From the NCBI GenBank assembly GCA_905221605.1, contig CAJNDS010002567.1:1-64000 (forward strand): a stretch of DNA of 64,000 nucleotides. The letters run 5' to 3'. A program made the position numbers and the translations under genes. Position 1 is the stretch's first letter. Each line of letters begins with the position of its first letter. Of this stretch, positions 18,470-29,985 are shown one piece after another. The notes below the pieces were generated by a model. That model worked only from the letters and a program-made list of their open reading frames with translations, had not been told where the DNA came from and made no database searches. The DNA is from Symbiodinium natans. Taxonomy: Eukaryota; Sar; Dinophyceae; Suessiales; Symbiodiniaceae.

Positions 18470-21186
18470 GGCTGAATTTCCGAATCTCCGAGACCAGAGC
18501 AATCGCGCACTCTGAGTGCTTCCAGGAGATGAGACCGATGCGGCCGCCCTCGCCGAGCAGACCGAACCTTGAGAAAAGGAGTGGCATTTTGAGATGACAC
18601 TTAGCCTTTGCTGAGGATGAGGATCTTAGCTGGGAACGCAGCAGAGATTCCTTTCCGCATCTCATCAAACCTGAGAGGCTGCGGACAGGGGCTCACCACG
18701 GCTCAGACAAACTGCGCACAGACATGCGCAACGCAGCGGAAGCTTGCAAATGTCTGCAAACGTCTGCAAGTCTCAGGCTCGCCGTTCAGATGGATGCGTA
18801 GTGCCTCAGGCTGTTAAAGAGTCTTCACATCTCTGTGGACAACTACTTTTTACCTGTGTTGAGAAGAACCTTTTGCTCTCTCCAAGCGCCTGAAAAGTGA
18901 GCTTCGCAGGGTGCATAGCTTGATACTCTGGCCCCTGCGCGTCGTCACACGACTTGCGCTCGCACTCACACTCCAAACACTCCATGCAGCAGCCGGCCTT
19001 GCCCTGCGCCACCAGCGCGGCGAACTCCCGTGTCCGATTCCTCAACCAAGGCCCGGTACCAACTGCGCCAGCCCGTGCTCCGTGCGGACACCGAAACGCA
19101 TCATCTTAGCCCTCCGCGGTAAGGCCCCCTTTGCCCGGGCCAAGCAGATAACATCTGCGATTCGCCGCGATGCCAGCGCGTCTGAGGTCTCCCCATACCT
19201 GGTAAGCAAACTGGATGGCAATGACTCCAGCTGCATGTCGTCAATCGCCGTGACACTTGATGTGTCAAATTCGTGCAGCTTTTCACGTCAGACTGTTGCG
19301 CGCCAGGGCACTCGGATATGACTCGGATGATTTCCTCGTCACCGCAGGTTCCGCCGAGTCTGTCCAAACTCTGGCATCGCTGAGCAATGCGCTGACATGC
19401 AACATAAGAGCAGCATCTCCTCCCGCGAGGCGGACATTAGAAAGTCCCATGCAGTGATGCCCTGCGTTTGGTCAAAGCGCAAGTCCAAAGGTCCGTCTGC
19501 CTGACACAGGCAAGACAGCCTTGTTCTCTGCCCTTCTCGCTTCAGCTCTAGCGCCCTGCTACAGCAGGTACAACGAGAGAACAACTGCTATGGAATGATC
19601 AGGAAGATCTGCTGAAATTTGTGGCCTCAGGCCGAAATCCGCGACCAGCATCGTCAAACTGCGGTGACGAGATCCCAAGGTCAAAGAGGACCTTTGACCA
19701 AGTAGACTTGTCAGAAAGGCATAAGGCATCAGATACATGTGTATATATATATATATATTTCTATCTGTATCTCTGTGTGACATATTGAGATTGAGGTGAA
19801 TGCAACAGGGTGGATGGGGGGGGGCGAGGCGGGGCGGAAGGGGGGGAGTAGGCTGGATTCCACTATGGAAATGCACCACAAAGACCACGCCAAAAACCAT
19901 GAACTGCCTTTTTTGAGACCCCCCAGCCTGAACCCATCCTCATTTCCCCACGGTGGGACCCCCCAAAGACCTTTCTGGAAAGCACCCTCCTGGGACAGGG
20001 GTTCTGACACCCTGACATTAAGCCTGACCTCCTCCGACACTGCCCTCCGGCCCGCTGCCGAAGGACGCGCAAGCATTCACAACTTATGCAAGTGAGATCA
20101 TTCAGCCTTAGCTATATCACTTTGGAGACCCGCATGACGAAACCTGATAACAAAGGCTCAATGATACTTTTCTCTTACAAAATTCGCAGAAGAGTATTCT
20201 CGGACTTAAGATAATGCAACCATTAAGACTCATGACGTTGATTATGCTGGTTGTGCTCATAGAGCTTAGTGATATGAACGTTTTGATTTGGAATCAGTAT
20301 ATATTGACTATGCTACAGATAGCAGCTATCTTGGTTAAAGTTATACTACAGATGTCAAGTATCGTAACTGTACTAGTCATATTACTGATTTCAATTATAA
20401 CAATATGTCCGAAAAGGGCAGGATGGCTCCAACATTGGTTGGCTTTGGGATGTTTGATGATGGAAGCAAACAGTTCAGTTGTTCTTCTTGTTTTTATGTG
20501 CGGGTCGCGATGCACGTACACATTCATACATTGGCTTTGCGCATGCTCTGCTTGAGCGCAGCACCGCTGAAATGCGAACCCCCAGGGGCTTCAACACAGC
20601 CTGCGCCGGCTCTGCGCGGGGAAAAGCTCAAGACATCGGCATTGACAAACTGAGGGCCAGTTGTGCACGCCTTCATGGAACTGAAGGGAGCGTGATGGAT
20701 GGTAAAGCGGGGGTCGGCCTTCCAGCTGCAGGGCACGAAGAGTGTTTGGGAGGCTGGCTCTAGGCCTTCATCAGCTCCTTCCCCACCGCGATGGCTTCCT
20801 GGCACCGACCAAATACCGCTATGCGATGACAACCCTGAAAGCAGTCCAACACCTGGCAGGGACCACCGGATCCATGTCGAAAGCATGAAGGGAGCCCGAG
20901 GCAGACATGGCAGCCAACATTGCGCGAGTGTGGCCGCCGCGTCCAAAGGTGCCATCCACGTAGACGCCGCCTTCGGCACTGAGTATTCAAACTCATCGAG
21001 GCAGCAGTCTGCGCCGAGCCTGGATTTGGTGCTACGAGCTTCTTGACCTCAGTCCGTTGACTCCTGTGCCCACTACATCCCACTACAATCATCACAGCAT
21101 GGGTTGCCATTTGCTGCAATATCCTGCAGTGCAAGTACCCGGCCACTTCTTCGCAAAGTGCTGGGGTGTGCGTGCCAGGAGCTTGT
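18470..21186 (-). CDS. RsmH/MraW-type 16S rRNA (cytosine-N4) methyltransferase, at least 12 exons
   Basis: RsmH methylates N4 of a decoding-centre cytosine in bacterial-type small-subunit rRNA. A nuclear copy would be expected to act in a plastid or mitochondrion. Minus-strand exons, with residues: about 21186-21131 ([13 protein letters not shown]); 20978-20867 ([22 protein letters not shown] site); 20798-20766 (EAIAVGKEL); 20718-20671 ([16 protein letters not shown]); 19691-19626 ([19 protein letters not shown]); 19500-19420 ([19 protein letters not shown]); 19334-19312 (EIIRVISE); 19198-19118 ([17 protein letters not shown]); 19040-18998 (REFAALVAQ); 18934-18890 ([12 protein letters not shown]); 18804 to about 18773 ([11 protein letters not shown]); 18670 to about 18632 ([13 protein letters not shown]); and 18567 to about 18470 ([20 protein letters not shown]). 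All family motifs occur in order. Readable donors are mostly GC, with GT and GA also. The start, any targeting peptide and the final NPRSRSAKLR-type exon were not found. Confidence 0.93.
19742..19758. repeat. TA microsatellite inside an RsmH intron
   Basis: About eight TA dinucleotides lie in the 934-nt intron between the exons ending at 20671 and starting at 19691 (gap shortened here by any missed exon). Confidence 0.9.
20200..20420. other. AT-rich island inside an RsmH intron
   Basis: Clearly AT-richer than the flanks. Its plus-strand frame (20214-20555) translates to a run of hydrophobic residues, which is what AT-rich DNA gives by chance. It is antisense to a well-supported gene and is not called as a protein. 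Confidence 0.6.
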
Positions 21187-21842
21187 ACAGAAGGTCTGAT
21201 ACCAGTATGAAACCTTACAGGAAAGAGGCCGAAAAACATTTTTTCACTTTGTGACAGGACCTTTGCCTTCACGGACCACAATCTTTTCAGAACAGCTGAG
21301 CTGCTGTTTTCCAGCTTTGATCTCCAACTTGCGGCCGTGAAAGTCAGAGCCAGTCCAACCTCGCATGCACCGAGGTTTAGTCGGTGCGAGCCGCAGCACC
21401 GAACGGGCCGCGACCAGACTCGATTGCATGCTGTGCTTTTTGTGAACTTGTGCGTGCCCGCTGAACGGACGTGGTGCAAACGCTGGCCGGCAAGGGGCTG
21501 TAACACCGTTCTCGTCTTTCTTGGTATGTATACGTGAGATACACTTCTAGTGGTCAAGTGGCAGTGACATTGAAGCAAGGTTGTACCTGCAAAGATGTTG
21601 ATGTGCAGCCGGTACTGCGACAAGATTCAGTTTCTGTTCCGCTGCTATCTCCTAACTGCCCTGACTAGAGCGGCTACACTCAGTAGGATCGTATTAGGCT
21701 GCAGCACGCAGGCCAAGGGCCTACGTGCTGCGCGGGAAGCATTCATTCGTACAACAATCAAGCGGTCGATTGTAAAGTTGCCCTCATTTGCCCTCCACGC
21801 AAAAAGTGTGCTATGCGCATCGCCTTGTTCAAGAGCATCCTC

Positions 21843-22196
21843 TCAAAGCTCCGGGCTTATGGCCTTCTCGAAGGCTGCCTTTGTCGCGAAGGTTATCCAG
21901 GCGATGCCCTGAAGGGGGAGGGCTCTGCAGTCCGCTGTGAAAAGTTGCACGCTCCTGCAGGGCCTTGCAGTTGCCTGTCTTGCTGTCAAGCATGATGCGA
22001 GGCTCGCCAACCTCACAGCTATCGTCCACAACAGGAGTTCAAGATGCGTTAAGATGCTGGACATTGTTCTCTGGATTTTTCGTTTGTGTGCGCTAAAAAA
22101 CGATGTCACGTCAGAGGGTGCGTCCGGGCTGCTATGTCGCCAGCCTGCAAAGCAAGGGGCATGCAAACAAACTCTGATGAGCCTTGGACGCCCCAA
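21843..22196 (-). CDS. RRM-like fragment
   Basis: At 21908-21846 the minus strand reads GIAWITFATKAAFEKAIS directly after a CAG acceptor. This matches the RNP1 strand and following helix of an RNA-recognition motif (G-x-A/G-[FW]-[VI]-x-F, then ..AFE.AI). The frame is open further upstream to 22196 but is less convincing there (LLLWTIAVRLASLASCL), and no RNP2 strand was found. The continuing exon would lie to the left; a shifted frame directly after it reads FERMLLNKAMRIAHFLRGG, which could be it if the boundary is misplaced. A single motif, so this is moderate evidence for an RNA-binding protein. Confidence 0.45.
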   Translation of the reverse strand: MGRPRLIRVCLHAPCFAGWRHSSPDAPSDVTSFFSAHKRKIQRTMSSILTHLELLLWTIAVRLASLASCLTARQATARPCRSVQLFTADCRALPLQGIAWITFATKAAFEKAISPEL

Positions 22197-22286
22197 CGCC
22201 TCGCAGAAGAACTCCTTCAGAGAGGCGGCGCTTGCAGAAGGAGGCAGGAACTTGATGAAGATCTCAAAGCCCTCGACCTCGATTGA
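22086..22286 (+). CDS. Weak plus-strand coding-like frame
   Basis: The frame ends with QRLAEELLQRGGACRRRQEL and DEDLKALDLD before a TGA, which has strong helix-like coding composition. It is antisense to the upstream part of the RRM-like frame, and no second exon was found. Either this or the opposite frame is real. No family recognised. Confidence 0.25.
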   Translation: MCAKKRCHVRGCVRAAMSPACKARGMQTNSDEPWTPQRLAEELLQRGGACRRRQELDEDLKALDLD

Positions 22287-22289
22287 TTC

Positions 22290-23735
22290 GATTGCGTGGC
22301 TTTGCAGATGTACACAGCAGATGGTAAGGATCTCACTTGTCCAGCCGCATTTTTTGCCAGGCCGGGCATGTGCGCCATGTTTTCGGCAGCACGGAGGGCA
22401 GGACGCGGGCTAGTGTGGGGCAGTGTGAAAATGTGAGGCGTTGCGAGTATACATACTGCCCACATTGGAGTGGGGCAGCTTGCCCTCTTTGCAGTCTGTA
22501 CCGAGCTTAAGAGCCTCAGGGAATGGGAAGCTTGAATGAACAAGCCACACATACGCTGTCTTGACTGCATGTCTTGAGTTCTGGCACCAGACGGCCATAA
22601 AGAATTCCCACGTCTGTCAGCCCATCCAGTCCTCAGGCTTTCTTGGCAACACACTATAGCACACGGATCAGCACAACACCCCGAAAGTAACATGCATAAC
22701 GGGCTCTGTTCCCTGAATGTTAAATGAAAATGACTGTGGCGCGGACAACAAAAGCGTAGACGAGCGCCGCAAAAGTCCCGTTTTTTGTTTTGCACTGTTC
22801 TTTACCTGTCCAATCATGCGGCTATTTGCGTTTTTGCCCTGTAAAATGAAAGGTGAAAGACACGGGCAAAAAGGGCCTCATGTACGCTTCCTATAGGAAT
22901 CCGATTATAAGGTCCACTCATCCAATGTCGAATGCATTTCATTCGTAAAAACTTTCCTAACCCACAAAGGACCCCAGTTTCTAGCCCTATACTACTATAT
23001 CACCAGCTACGTCCTTATCCTCAGTTCACTTCTTTTCATGGGTTCTTTGGGCGGTCATTTATTCCCGCAGCAGGATTGGGATGCGCTCAGAAGAAGACAA
23101 GGGGCCAAGTTCGCAGAGTCGTCCTTGTGGGCCCCAACGCGTGCTCCAGCGCGCCCCACGCTGTGTCATGCTGAGGCATTGCAGCAGCGGCTGAAATGTG
23201 CTTCTGCCAAATAACCTAAGTAAAAGGACAACACGGCACTCGGAACAGCCGAAATTTGTATACCATCATGTTCAGTTCAGTTCAATCACATGTTCTGCTG
23301 TGCAGCCGGGTGAAGCTGTCCTTGCAGAAGGAAGCTGTATTTAGCCTCGGCGAAGTCACAACTCTTCAGAACTCACAACCCATCAGCTGCCTCAGGCTGA
23401 GCACGGAGATGTCTGAGCACGGTGCAGTGCGGCGGCCACCGGAGCCAAATCCGCGGCCAAGGAAGGCATCCCAGAACCGGCCAACTGTCCGAAGTCCAAG
23501 CTTCTCTTTGATTCATGCTTGTTGACTTCTGTGAGCTATGTGGGGACAATGGCGGTGAGCATGTGGCAGGCCTTTGCGCTTTGCCACGACTTAGATGCTC
23601 TGCCCATCCAGCGCAGTGACCTGCCATCACATACCAATTCTTCTGGCAGCCGGTACAGCCCTGTCAGCCCCGTCATGCTACAACTATCTGCAAGTACCAG
23701 GACCATTGCTGCAGATGCCTGTGCATGACTTGGCT
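22290..23735. other. No assigned gene
   Basis: Long frames exist on the minus strand (22217-22795; 23373-23630) and plus strand (22932-23174), but they are Cys/Ser/Pro-rich without motifs or consistent exon limits. Probably spacer, or the 3' part of the PPR gene's transcript. Confidence 0.35.
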
Positions 23736-23739
23736 TTTT

Positions 23740-26367
23740 TCAAAGGCGGCCGATGCCAAGAAAAGGCCGATGCTTCTGGAGGCGCAGGAGGATGCCTCTG
23801 AGGCAGCTTAAAGCATTCCAGTTGATCGGCGCAGACCTAGCCGGTGCCAAGCATTGCCAAGCTGCCAAGTCCGGAGGATCCAAGCCGTCGGGGACTGGGA
23901 AGACCAGCTGGCACGCCTGACTTGAATTTGGTAGACGCATATTGGGCATATTGACACCCTCACATTGGGTCACACCATGTCACACCCTCGCGATACGGGG
24001 CATAGCTGAACGAAGCCGAAATTTGCACGTCGTGCAGCCTTGCGCCATGCCAGGCTTCGGGTGCAAGCTGCCAGCGCAGCGTTCGTGGCGCGGAAGGTTG
24101 TCAGTGGGACGCTGGTGTGCCTGGAGGCCTCCTGCCCGATCACAGAGAGACAAGCCATAGGAAAAGCAAAAGACATCTCAAGTAATGACCTTTGACGCAA
24201 CACGATTTCTAAACTAGCCGAAGACCTATCCGATTTCCACACAAGTCTCTCATCCCTGGCCTTCTGCATCCGTGGCAGCAGGTCAAGGGCCTCTCGCAAG
24301 CATCTCAAACTTCAAAACGCTTTCACGATTTCCATTGGCAAGCTGGAGCACCAGCTCCCAATGAAGAGCTTCAGCAAAGACGCCCACCGCGCCATGCATA
24401 GCAACAAGAAATGGCTGGCTGGCCTTCCAGATCCATGCGCATCCATGCATATCCATGCGCATCCGTGCTGCTCATCTCACCTTGTGCTGTGCATCGTAGG
24501 AACCGTAGGTCTGCGCACCTCCTGGCTCTGGCTTGCAAGCCGCTGGGCCAAGCCCAGGTGCTTCAAAGCGTGCTCCCAATGGCCCTCGGTGCACTCTCAT
24601 CTCATGCCCTGACGGTGGCAAAGGTTAGCATCTGAGACTGGGGCACCATGTGCACAGGCACCAAGTGCAGCTGAACAAGCCTCGGCATCTGTCGATCCCC
24701 ACGGCAGAGGCTCAGTCAACACAACCCAAGCATTTGCCAAGCAGCAACTAGCAAGCTGGCAGCGTTGGATGGTGACGCCTTAGGTATCACGCAGGCCCAC
24801 CGGTTTGCACGCAGTGTCGAACACTTCAGGGGTCCTCAACTTCCTTGTCCAGACTGGCAAGGATCTCCATGCTTTCCCGCCAGGCTGCACCTCAACAGAA
24901 GGCGACCGGCTCTTCTCCCAATGTCTGTCAACAAGCGCGGAAGAGAGTGGAAGTCACCCAGGCAGTCAAGAAGAAGACGAATTTGTCACAAGCTGCGGGC
25001 CTTTCTGGCAGGCGGCAAGTGCGGCACTGTAGGCAGGGATGTCCAACACCAGCCTTCGATTATCATGCGAGGAGGCCCACGCCCTAACAATTTGCCCAAA
25101 CCACGCCTCATGTCGACGGCTTTGCTGAAATGCTCCAGAGCCCTGTCCTTGCCGTGAGCCGCCCTCATGCTTGCATGATTCTTGCAGCATACGCATCGAT
25201 TCTCAGCTGTGCAAAGGGCGGGTCCCAATGTGATCCGCGGCAAGCTTCACTCATGGCATTCGTGAAACCTCGAAGACAGGTTCAGGATGCTCCTACAGAT
25301 GCTGCTACGGATGCTCCTGCTGTCTCCTCTAATAACTCTACGTCGCCTCGAGGACACGGCTGAAAAAGAGCAATGCAGGTCTCTGCGTGGGCTCTGCAAA
25401 TCTCATGTACTAGTAGCAGCCAACCCTGGATAACTCGCTGCACACTTCTCAGCACAACTCCAATGGCAATGACACACGAGTTGGCTCTCAGGCCCAGGCC
25501 GATTGTCAGAGTTTTGCGTTTCTGGCCCGGCGCTCGGCACATTTCGGCCTCGCAGCCCCCTGCACCAAGAAACTAAACACCATTACCGTGGCGGACATAG
25601 TCTGCCATAGCTCACAGGGTAACTGCCCCCTTCTCCCCCTTGCCCCCCCCCCCCCCCCACCCCTCGCCAAATCTGCGGTTCCTGTTGGGCTTTGCACCTG
25701 CAACTCTAATCTTACTAGATTTCCGGTCCTGCACTACATGTCTCAGACAACCCCTGTGACACTCCCCCCAGCCCTGCAACTGCCAAGCCCGGCCAACAAG
25801 CCGCTGGAGAGTACGTGGTGCCCAGCTCTTTCACAGGCACCCGCCTTGACCGGGCGTCGACAGAACTTTTCAACAGCTGTCAGCAGTCAAGAGTAGCTAA
25901 AGGTCAATGCGCGAAATGTGTAATGGGATTTGCTGGGTCTCCGGCCACCACTCCGAAGCAGGCTGCGTCCGGGTCAAGGTGTCGTTTTGGCCTTTTTTGC
26001 TCTTTCAGACGAAGCTCGTGCTAACAGAGCTCTGAGTCGGGGAGGCGGCATGTGCTGCAGGATCGCCAGTGCATGGTGCCACTGCCGTGCTGCAGCACCT
26101 AAGATCAACATCAAGGCCTGATAACATGGGGAGTAGGCGGAGCGCGTGGTCTCAGAGAGGTACACACAGAGATCGCGGCACCGAAGTGAGCCAGGGCTGC
26201 TCGCCCATGGTGGCAATCCAAATCTGCATACATCAACATACATCAACATATGCCACCAAGATGCTCCACTTGGAATCCACTTTGCGTGCAATGCATGCCA
26301 GTTGCACCTAAAAGTGCAACAGCCAGGTCCCATCGCGCCGCATCGCCGGCCGCTTTAATGGCAACAC
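23740..26367 (-). CDS. Pentatricopeptide-repeat (PPR) protein, multi-exon
   Basis: PPR proteins bind organelle RNA one base per repeat. Successive short minus-strand exons carry half or whole repeats of the type x-Y-x-A-x-I-x-A-C-x-x-x-x-x-W-x-x-A-L-x-L-L-x-x-M. These are: 26367-26308 (AIKAAGDAARWDLAVALL); about 26185-26050 (YSPCYQALMLILGAAARQ, then WHHALAILQHM); 25053-25001 (LVLDIPAYSAALAACQK); about 24593-24541 (CTEGHWEHALKHLGLAQ); about 24308-24240 (REALDLLPRMQKARDE); and about 24115-24039 (FRATNAALAACTRSLAWRK). The exon at 23930-23740 (PINWNALSCLRG) may be another. Exons 25053-25001 and 24115-24039 have AG|G or similar acceptors and GC donors. The gene may begin far upstream (see 29986-30249); no targeting peptide was identified. 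Confidence 0.72.
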
Positions 26368-26409
26368 CTTCTTGCCAGGAATGCCCAGAGCAGGGCTGTG
26401 GACACAGCT

Positions 26410-27400
26410 CATCAACGCTTCTCTCTACCTGTTGGTACCAGCAGGATTGATGCTTGCTATATACTTGCTTAGATCCGCTTCTGAGCTTCGAGCTCACTGC
26501 AGCAGCATCAGCGCAGCCTGTTTGACAGGCTTCGAACTTCTGCAGCGCGTCCTGCAACACGACAGGTCTGGTTTTGCTTTTGTCTTCGGTGGCCTGTGGG
26601 TAGCACGCTGTGATGCAGCTGCAGCTAGCTGCAGGTAAATCGCAATCAATAGCAACCCGCTTAATGCCGTCACAAAACATCAGCTTGAGGAACCCTCTCC
26701 TGCCGAGATGCAGCTGACGCGAACGACTGCCTGAAGTTAGCTTGAAAACAAGAGTCACTGCATTAATTGCAAGATTTGAATGTGCCTGATCTTGGCGGAG
26801 TGCAGTGCATGGGCTGTTCGGGCAAGCAGAGAGGCTCTGCCAGCATTCTGTGCCATCCGAGCAGGCCCTTGTTGAGTTGTGCACTCTCGGCGCGTGAGAG
26901 CAAATATTGGCTGTGCGCACCATGCGCAGTACATGTCAATCCAGCGCGGCATGCGAATTCATGTTCCTTGCAGTACGCGCTACAAGTAGTGCTGTTGTGC
27001 AACAGTTTCATGGAGAAGCCAAGCAAACTTCGCTTAAGCCAGCAGATTGTTGTAGCTTCGACATCAACTCGCCGACTGCCTTGCCCGACAACAGGCACGG
27101 GGAGACCCTGAAAACATTGCAATCTTTTTTCGGGAGCAGATCGAGCACGAAGACATGCTTAGCCAAAGCCTAATCGCATCAGTACTTCTGCTTGAGCTCC
27201 CTCATAACATGTGAGCTAGAAGGTGCAATTCCAAGCGAGAGGCCTTAAAGGCCGCTGGCGCAAACGCAGGTTCTCTAAAACTTTGGTGATGTAGGAGTTG
27301 AAGACCGTTAGATCCCTTCTATCAGACCTGTGCATGCAAAAAGTCCAAACACACGCGTTCGCAACGGGTAAACGCAAAAAACAATGGCAACACGTGGCAA
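26410..27400. other. Unresolved; open frames on both strands
   Basis: Minus-strand frames (26243-26923, 26763-27122) and a plus-strand frame (26907-27173) overlap. The minus strand probably holds PPR-gene introns and perhaps exons, but I see no PPR motif here. A direct repeat, CATACATCAA twice in tandem, sits at about 26227-26247, just outside the interval. Confidence 0.3.
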
Positions 27401-27407
27401 GATCTGT

Positions 27408-27695
27408 TTAGATCAGGCCATCTCGGCGGCGAGCTTGGGACGTCCAGATTACACTCAGAAAAATAACAGCACCACCGACCTCCGTCCGACCTCCCCACAC
27501 GAGAGTAAGCGCATTATCAGCTATTTGGTCAGTAAGTCGTTCTTTCCGAAAGGCTGCTTGGCAGCCGGGCTCTATACGACTCTTAAAGCATTTTTGTAAA
27601 GCCATTCCGTGCACCTCCCTGACTTGGACTTGGCCTCCTCTCCTCTCCTCCTCCGGCTCTTGCATGTCGTTTATCATGATATATTGCAAAGACAT
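27408..27695 (-). CDS. Unrecognised minus-strand frame with ATG
   Basis: From an ATG at 27695 the frame runs 95 codons to a stop at 27408: SLQYIMINDMQEPEEERRGG, then QKCFKSRIEPGCQAAFRKER. Composition is plausible for protein. No motif. It may be an exon of the surrounding PPR transcript or a separate small gene. Confidence 0.3.
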   Translation of the reverse strand: MSLQYIMINDMQEPEEERRGGQVQVREVHGMALQKCFKSRIEPGCQAAFRKERLTDQIADNALTLVWGGRTEVGGAVIFLSVIWTSQARRRDGLI

Positions 27696-27822
27696 TGAGG
27701 TGTCCAGATGTCCACATCAGGACGGTGCACCGAATGCATTGCGGTCTGCTGTCAAGGAATGTCCGTGCCCAAACCCTGCTCTTCCAAGAAGGCCTTGACT
27801 GCCTCGTACACAGAACTGGCCA

Positions 27823-28053
27823 TCAGTGCAACCGAGCAACTTGAAATGCTGGAAGTTGAAGGTTCTCAGTAAGGGTGGGGCGAGGCACGCGTTGCGCTGC
27901 GCAAACTTTTTGCCTCAGGGCAAGAGCAAGCATCACAAGAACATCTGCAAACCCACCTGCTCTACTCACTGAAAGCATGTGCGGCTGCACAAACTTGCAA
28001 TCGTCAGCCAAACTCCAGGCCTCGGCACCAGTCGCCCTGGAAGGTTCGGCCAA
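27823..28053 (-). CDS. Unrecognised coding-like exon
   Basis: The frame reads AEAWSLADDCKFVQPHMLSV, then GGFADVLVMLALALRQK, then a stop at 27823. The apparent first codon is TTG, so this is an exon or a longer frame rather than a gene start. A-L-A-L runs like these are common in dinoflagellate repeat proteins. Function not recognised; possibly part of the PPR gene. Confidence 0.35.
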   Translation of the reverse strand: MAEPSRATGAEAWSLADDCKFVQPHMLSVSRAGGFADVLVMLALALRQKVCAAQRVPRPTLTENLQLPAFQVARLH

Positions 28054-28311
28054 GTGCAGGCACCTCTCAGGCAGTTGTGCGGGAATGTGCTCCTAGCCCG
28101 TTCGCATCTGCATTTAGTCAGACAGTCAACCAGGTTGATCACACAGCCTGTGCGAAAGCACGGAACACTTGCGGATCAGCAAGCGATGGCTCATATGTCC
28201 ACACCTTGCACTCGGTGCACGAATCGCTGGGAGGCACAGTTGGTGCCAATGCTGCTCAAGAATGTTGATGGGTCACGCTACTTAATTTCAATCTGGGTCC
28301 ATCTTGGTCAG

Positions 28312-28800
28312 CTAAAGACGTTTGCGTCGCTGAGATCCAATCCCAAACCTTGTCGCCAGCTGCTGTGTCCTTGCAGGCTGCTGTGTCTGACGCATGACGC
28401 GTGATGTCTGCCAGTGCAGTTGCCGGCATGCGTAGCTCGTGGTAGCTGCAGATCGCAAGAACACAACGGCCGTGGCTCCTTTGAGAATGTTTTCTGCAAC
28501 ATATTCTGAACCTGCAGGGGTGTCCGCGTCAATCGCAGCAAACAGGCGCGCGATGCTGACAAATTCGTGACTGGATGTCTCTTTGCAACATCTGTGCGGC
28601 TGGACAGCTGGCATGTCTGTGAACCACGTGCCTGCATGAGAATCGTCTTGTCCTCTACTGCATGTCGTGGCTCGCTTCCAAGAGAAGCCTCGGCTGGCAA
28701 AATTTAGCAAATCCGAGGTGGGAAGGAAGGACGGGCATGCTGAGCGCTTTGCATTGCCGGAACTTGTGGTGAGGGCCTCCTGAGGCCCACTCGCTGACAA
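28312..28800 (-). CDS. Unrecognised minus-strand frame, 162 codons
   Basis: The middle of the frame has the best composition: HEFVSIARLFAAIDADTPAG, then EYVAENILKGATAVVFLRSA. The flanks are Ser/Gln/Arg-rich and may be intronic. No motif is recognised. Same strand as the PPR exons to the left and the candidate first exon at 29986-30249 to the right. Confidence 0.33.
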   Translation of the reverse strand: MSASGPQEALTTSSGNAKRSACPSFLPTSDLLNFASRGFSWKRATTCSRGQDDSHAGTWFTDMPAVQPHRCCKETSSHEFVSIARLFAAIDADTPAGSEYVAENILKGATAVVFLRSAATTSYACRQLHWQTSRVMRQTQQPARTQQLATRFGIGSQRRKRL

Positions 28801-28804
28801 AATC

Positions 28805-29980
28805 GCATGAAGCTACAGCTGCCCAAAACGCACAAGTGCCTTCGGAGACAATAGCTGAGGCGGCATTGACTCAGCTACTTGTGCTGCGGCACTCAGTGAA
28901 GTGCCCTGGAAACCCTCGGCGGCAACAGGGCATGTTCAGAAAAGGGTAGTCATGCAGAGTCATGCAGATGTGATGCTTGCAGTATCTTGCAGTCTTGCAG
29001 GCCACTCTTGTGCTCTCAGCCCTCCGCTGTGCCCTGTCCAAAGTACCAAAGCACTCGCTGTGCAGCGTCGGACACAGCTTCGGATATGGAGATGCGCCAG
29101 GAGCCTGCAAACTGGTGCCTGGCAAGAAGCGTTTGCAAGCGCACATGGAAGCCTGACTGCCAGCCATTTTAATCGCAGCCAACGCAATCGGCAATGGGGC
29201 ATAGTGCCAGTAACCACGCAAGGAGAACGGCACGCCGTTCAGCTTGAAGCAAAGCACCATGCGGAATTCCTTTACAAGTTCAGCACGAGCACAACAGTGC
29301 TTGATCTTCGGCCTCTTTTAGCTGCAGCATGCTTCTGCCGGATGTGTACAAGAAAAGCCCGATTTGTGAGTCCCTCGCTTTTTCATTCTGCAGTAGGTAC
29401 TATGGCACTATGGCACTATGGGCTCTGGTCATCCCCTCGTCCGTCTCTCTGGCCCGTCCCTCGTCCCTCGCTGCCCCTCCCTCCCCCCTACTCTCTCTCC
29501 CCTCGCTTTTTTGTCGCACCTGCCCCAGGGCCGAAAAGCGGTCCTGGCAGCTCGATTCGTTGTCACTGTGTTAGCATGTCAGTATGAGAGAACATGGTTT
29601 ATGCCTCATTATGCCTCATTGCCTCTTGATCTCATGCCGGGCCTCCACTTCGCCCTCCACATGCTCTCCGTGCCATGACCTGGCCACGGGCTCGGAACTA
29701 CAATGACCTACAATGTATGTCAGGATGCTCTTCATGCAGTCGCGTGGGCACCTGCTTTGTACGCTGTCTCGTAGGTGGCAGAGCTCCTAGAAAATGTCGG
29801 CGTGTGTTGATGGCAGCTTCTCAGTGCTCATCTTCCCTTACCACTACAGGGAGACCGGGAGCAACAACTCCGCACGTGCCCCGTGATCTTGTCATTCGCA
29901 AGGGCGCGCCTGCTTGACCATCTCCTTACATCTTGGAATTGGAAGCAATCAAAGCTGCAGAGCCTCTGACAAGTAAAGCA
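28805..29980. other. No assigned gene; pyrimidine-rich stretch
   Basis: Minus-strand frames at 28871-29260 are Cys/Arg-rich without motifs. Around 29398-29425 CTATGGCA is repeated three times in tandem, and 29440-29515 is almost pure pyrimidine (CCCTC/TCTCT runs). Frames through it are not credible. Confidence 0.4.
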
Positions 29981-29985
29981 AAAAC

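Noticed and set aside
20214-20555. Plus-strand frame encoding a very hydrophobic 113-residue peptide resembling a membrane protein
   Set aside because: It lies in an AT-rich island inside an RsmH intron, antisense to the gene. AT-rich DNA gives Ile/Leu/Met/Val runs by chance.
20760-21623. Minus-strand frame of 287 codons as a single gene
   Set aside because: Only the piece with [13 protein letters not shown] belongs to RsmH. The remainder reads through introns, and the SAM-site exon is in a different frame.
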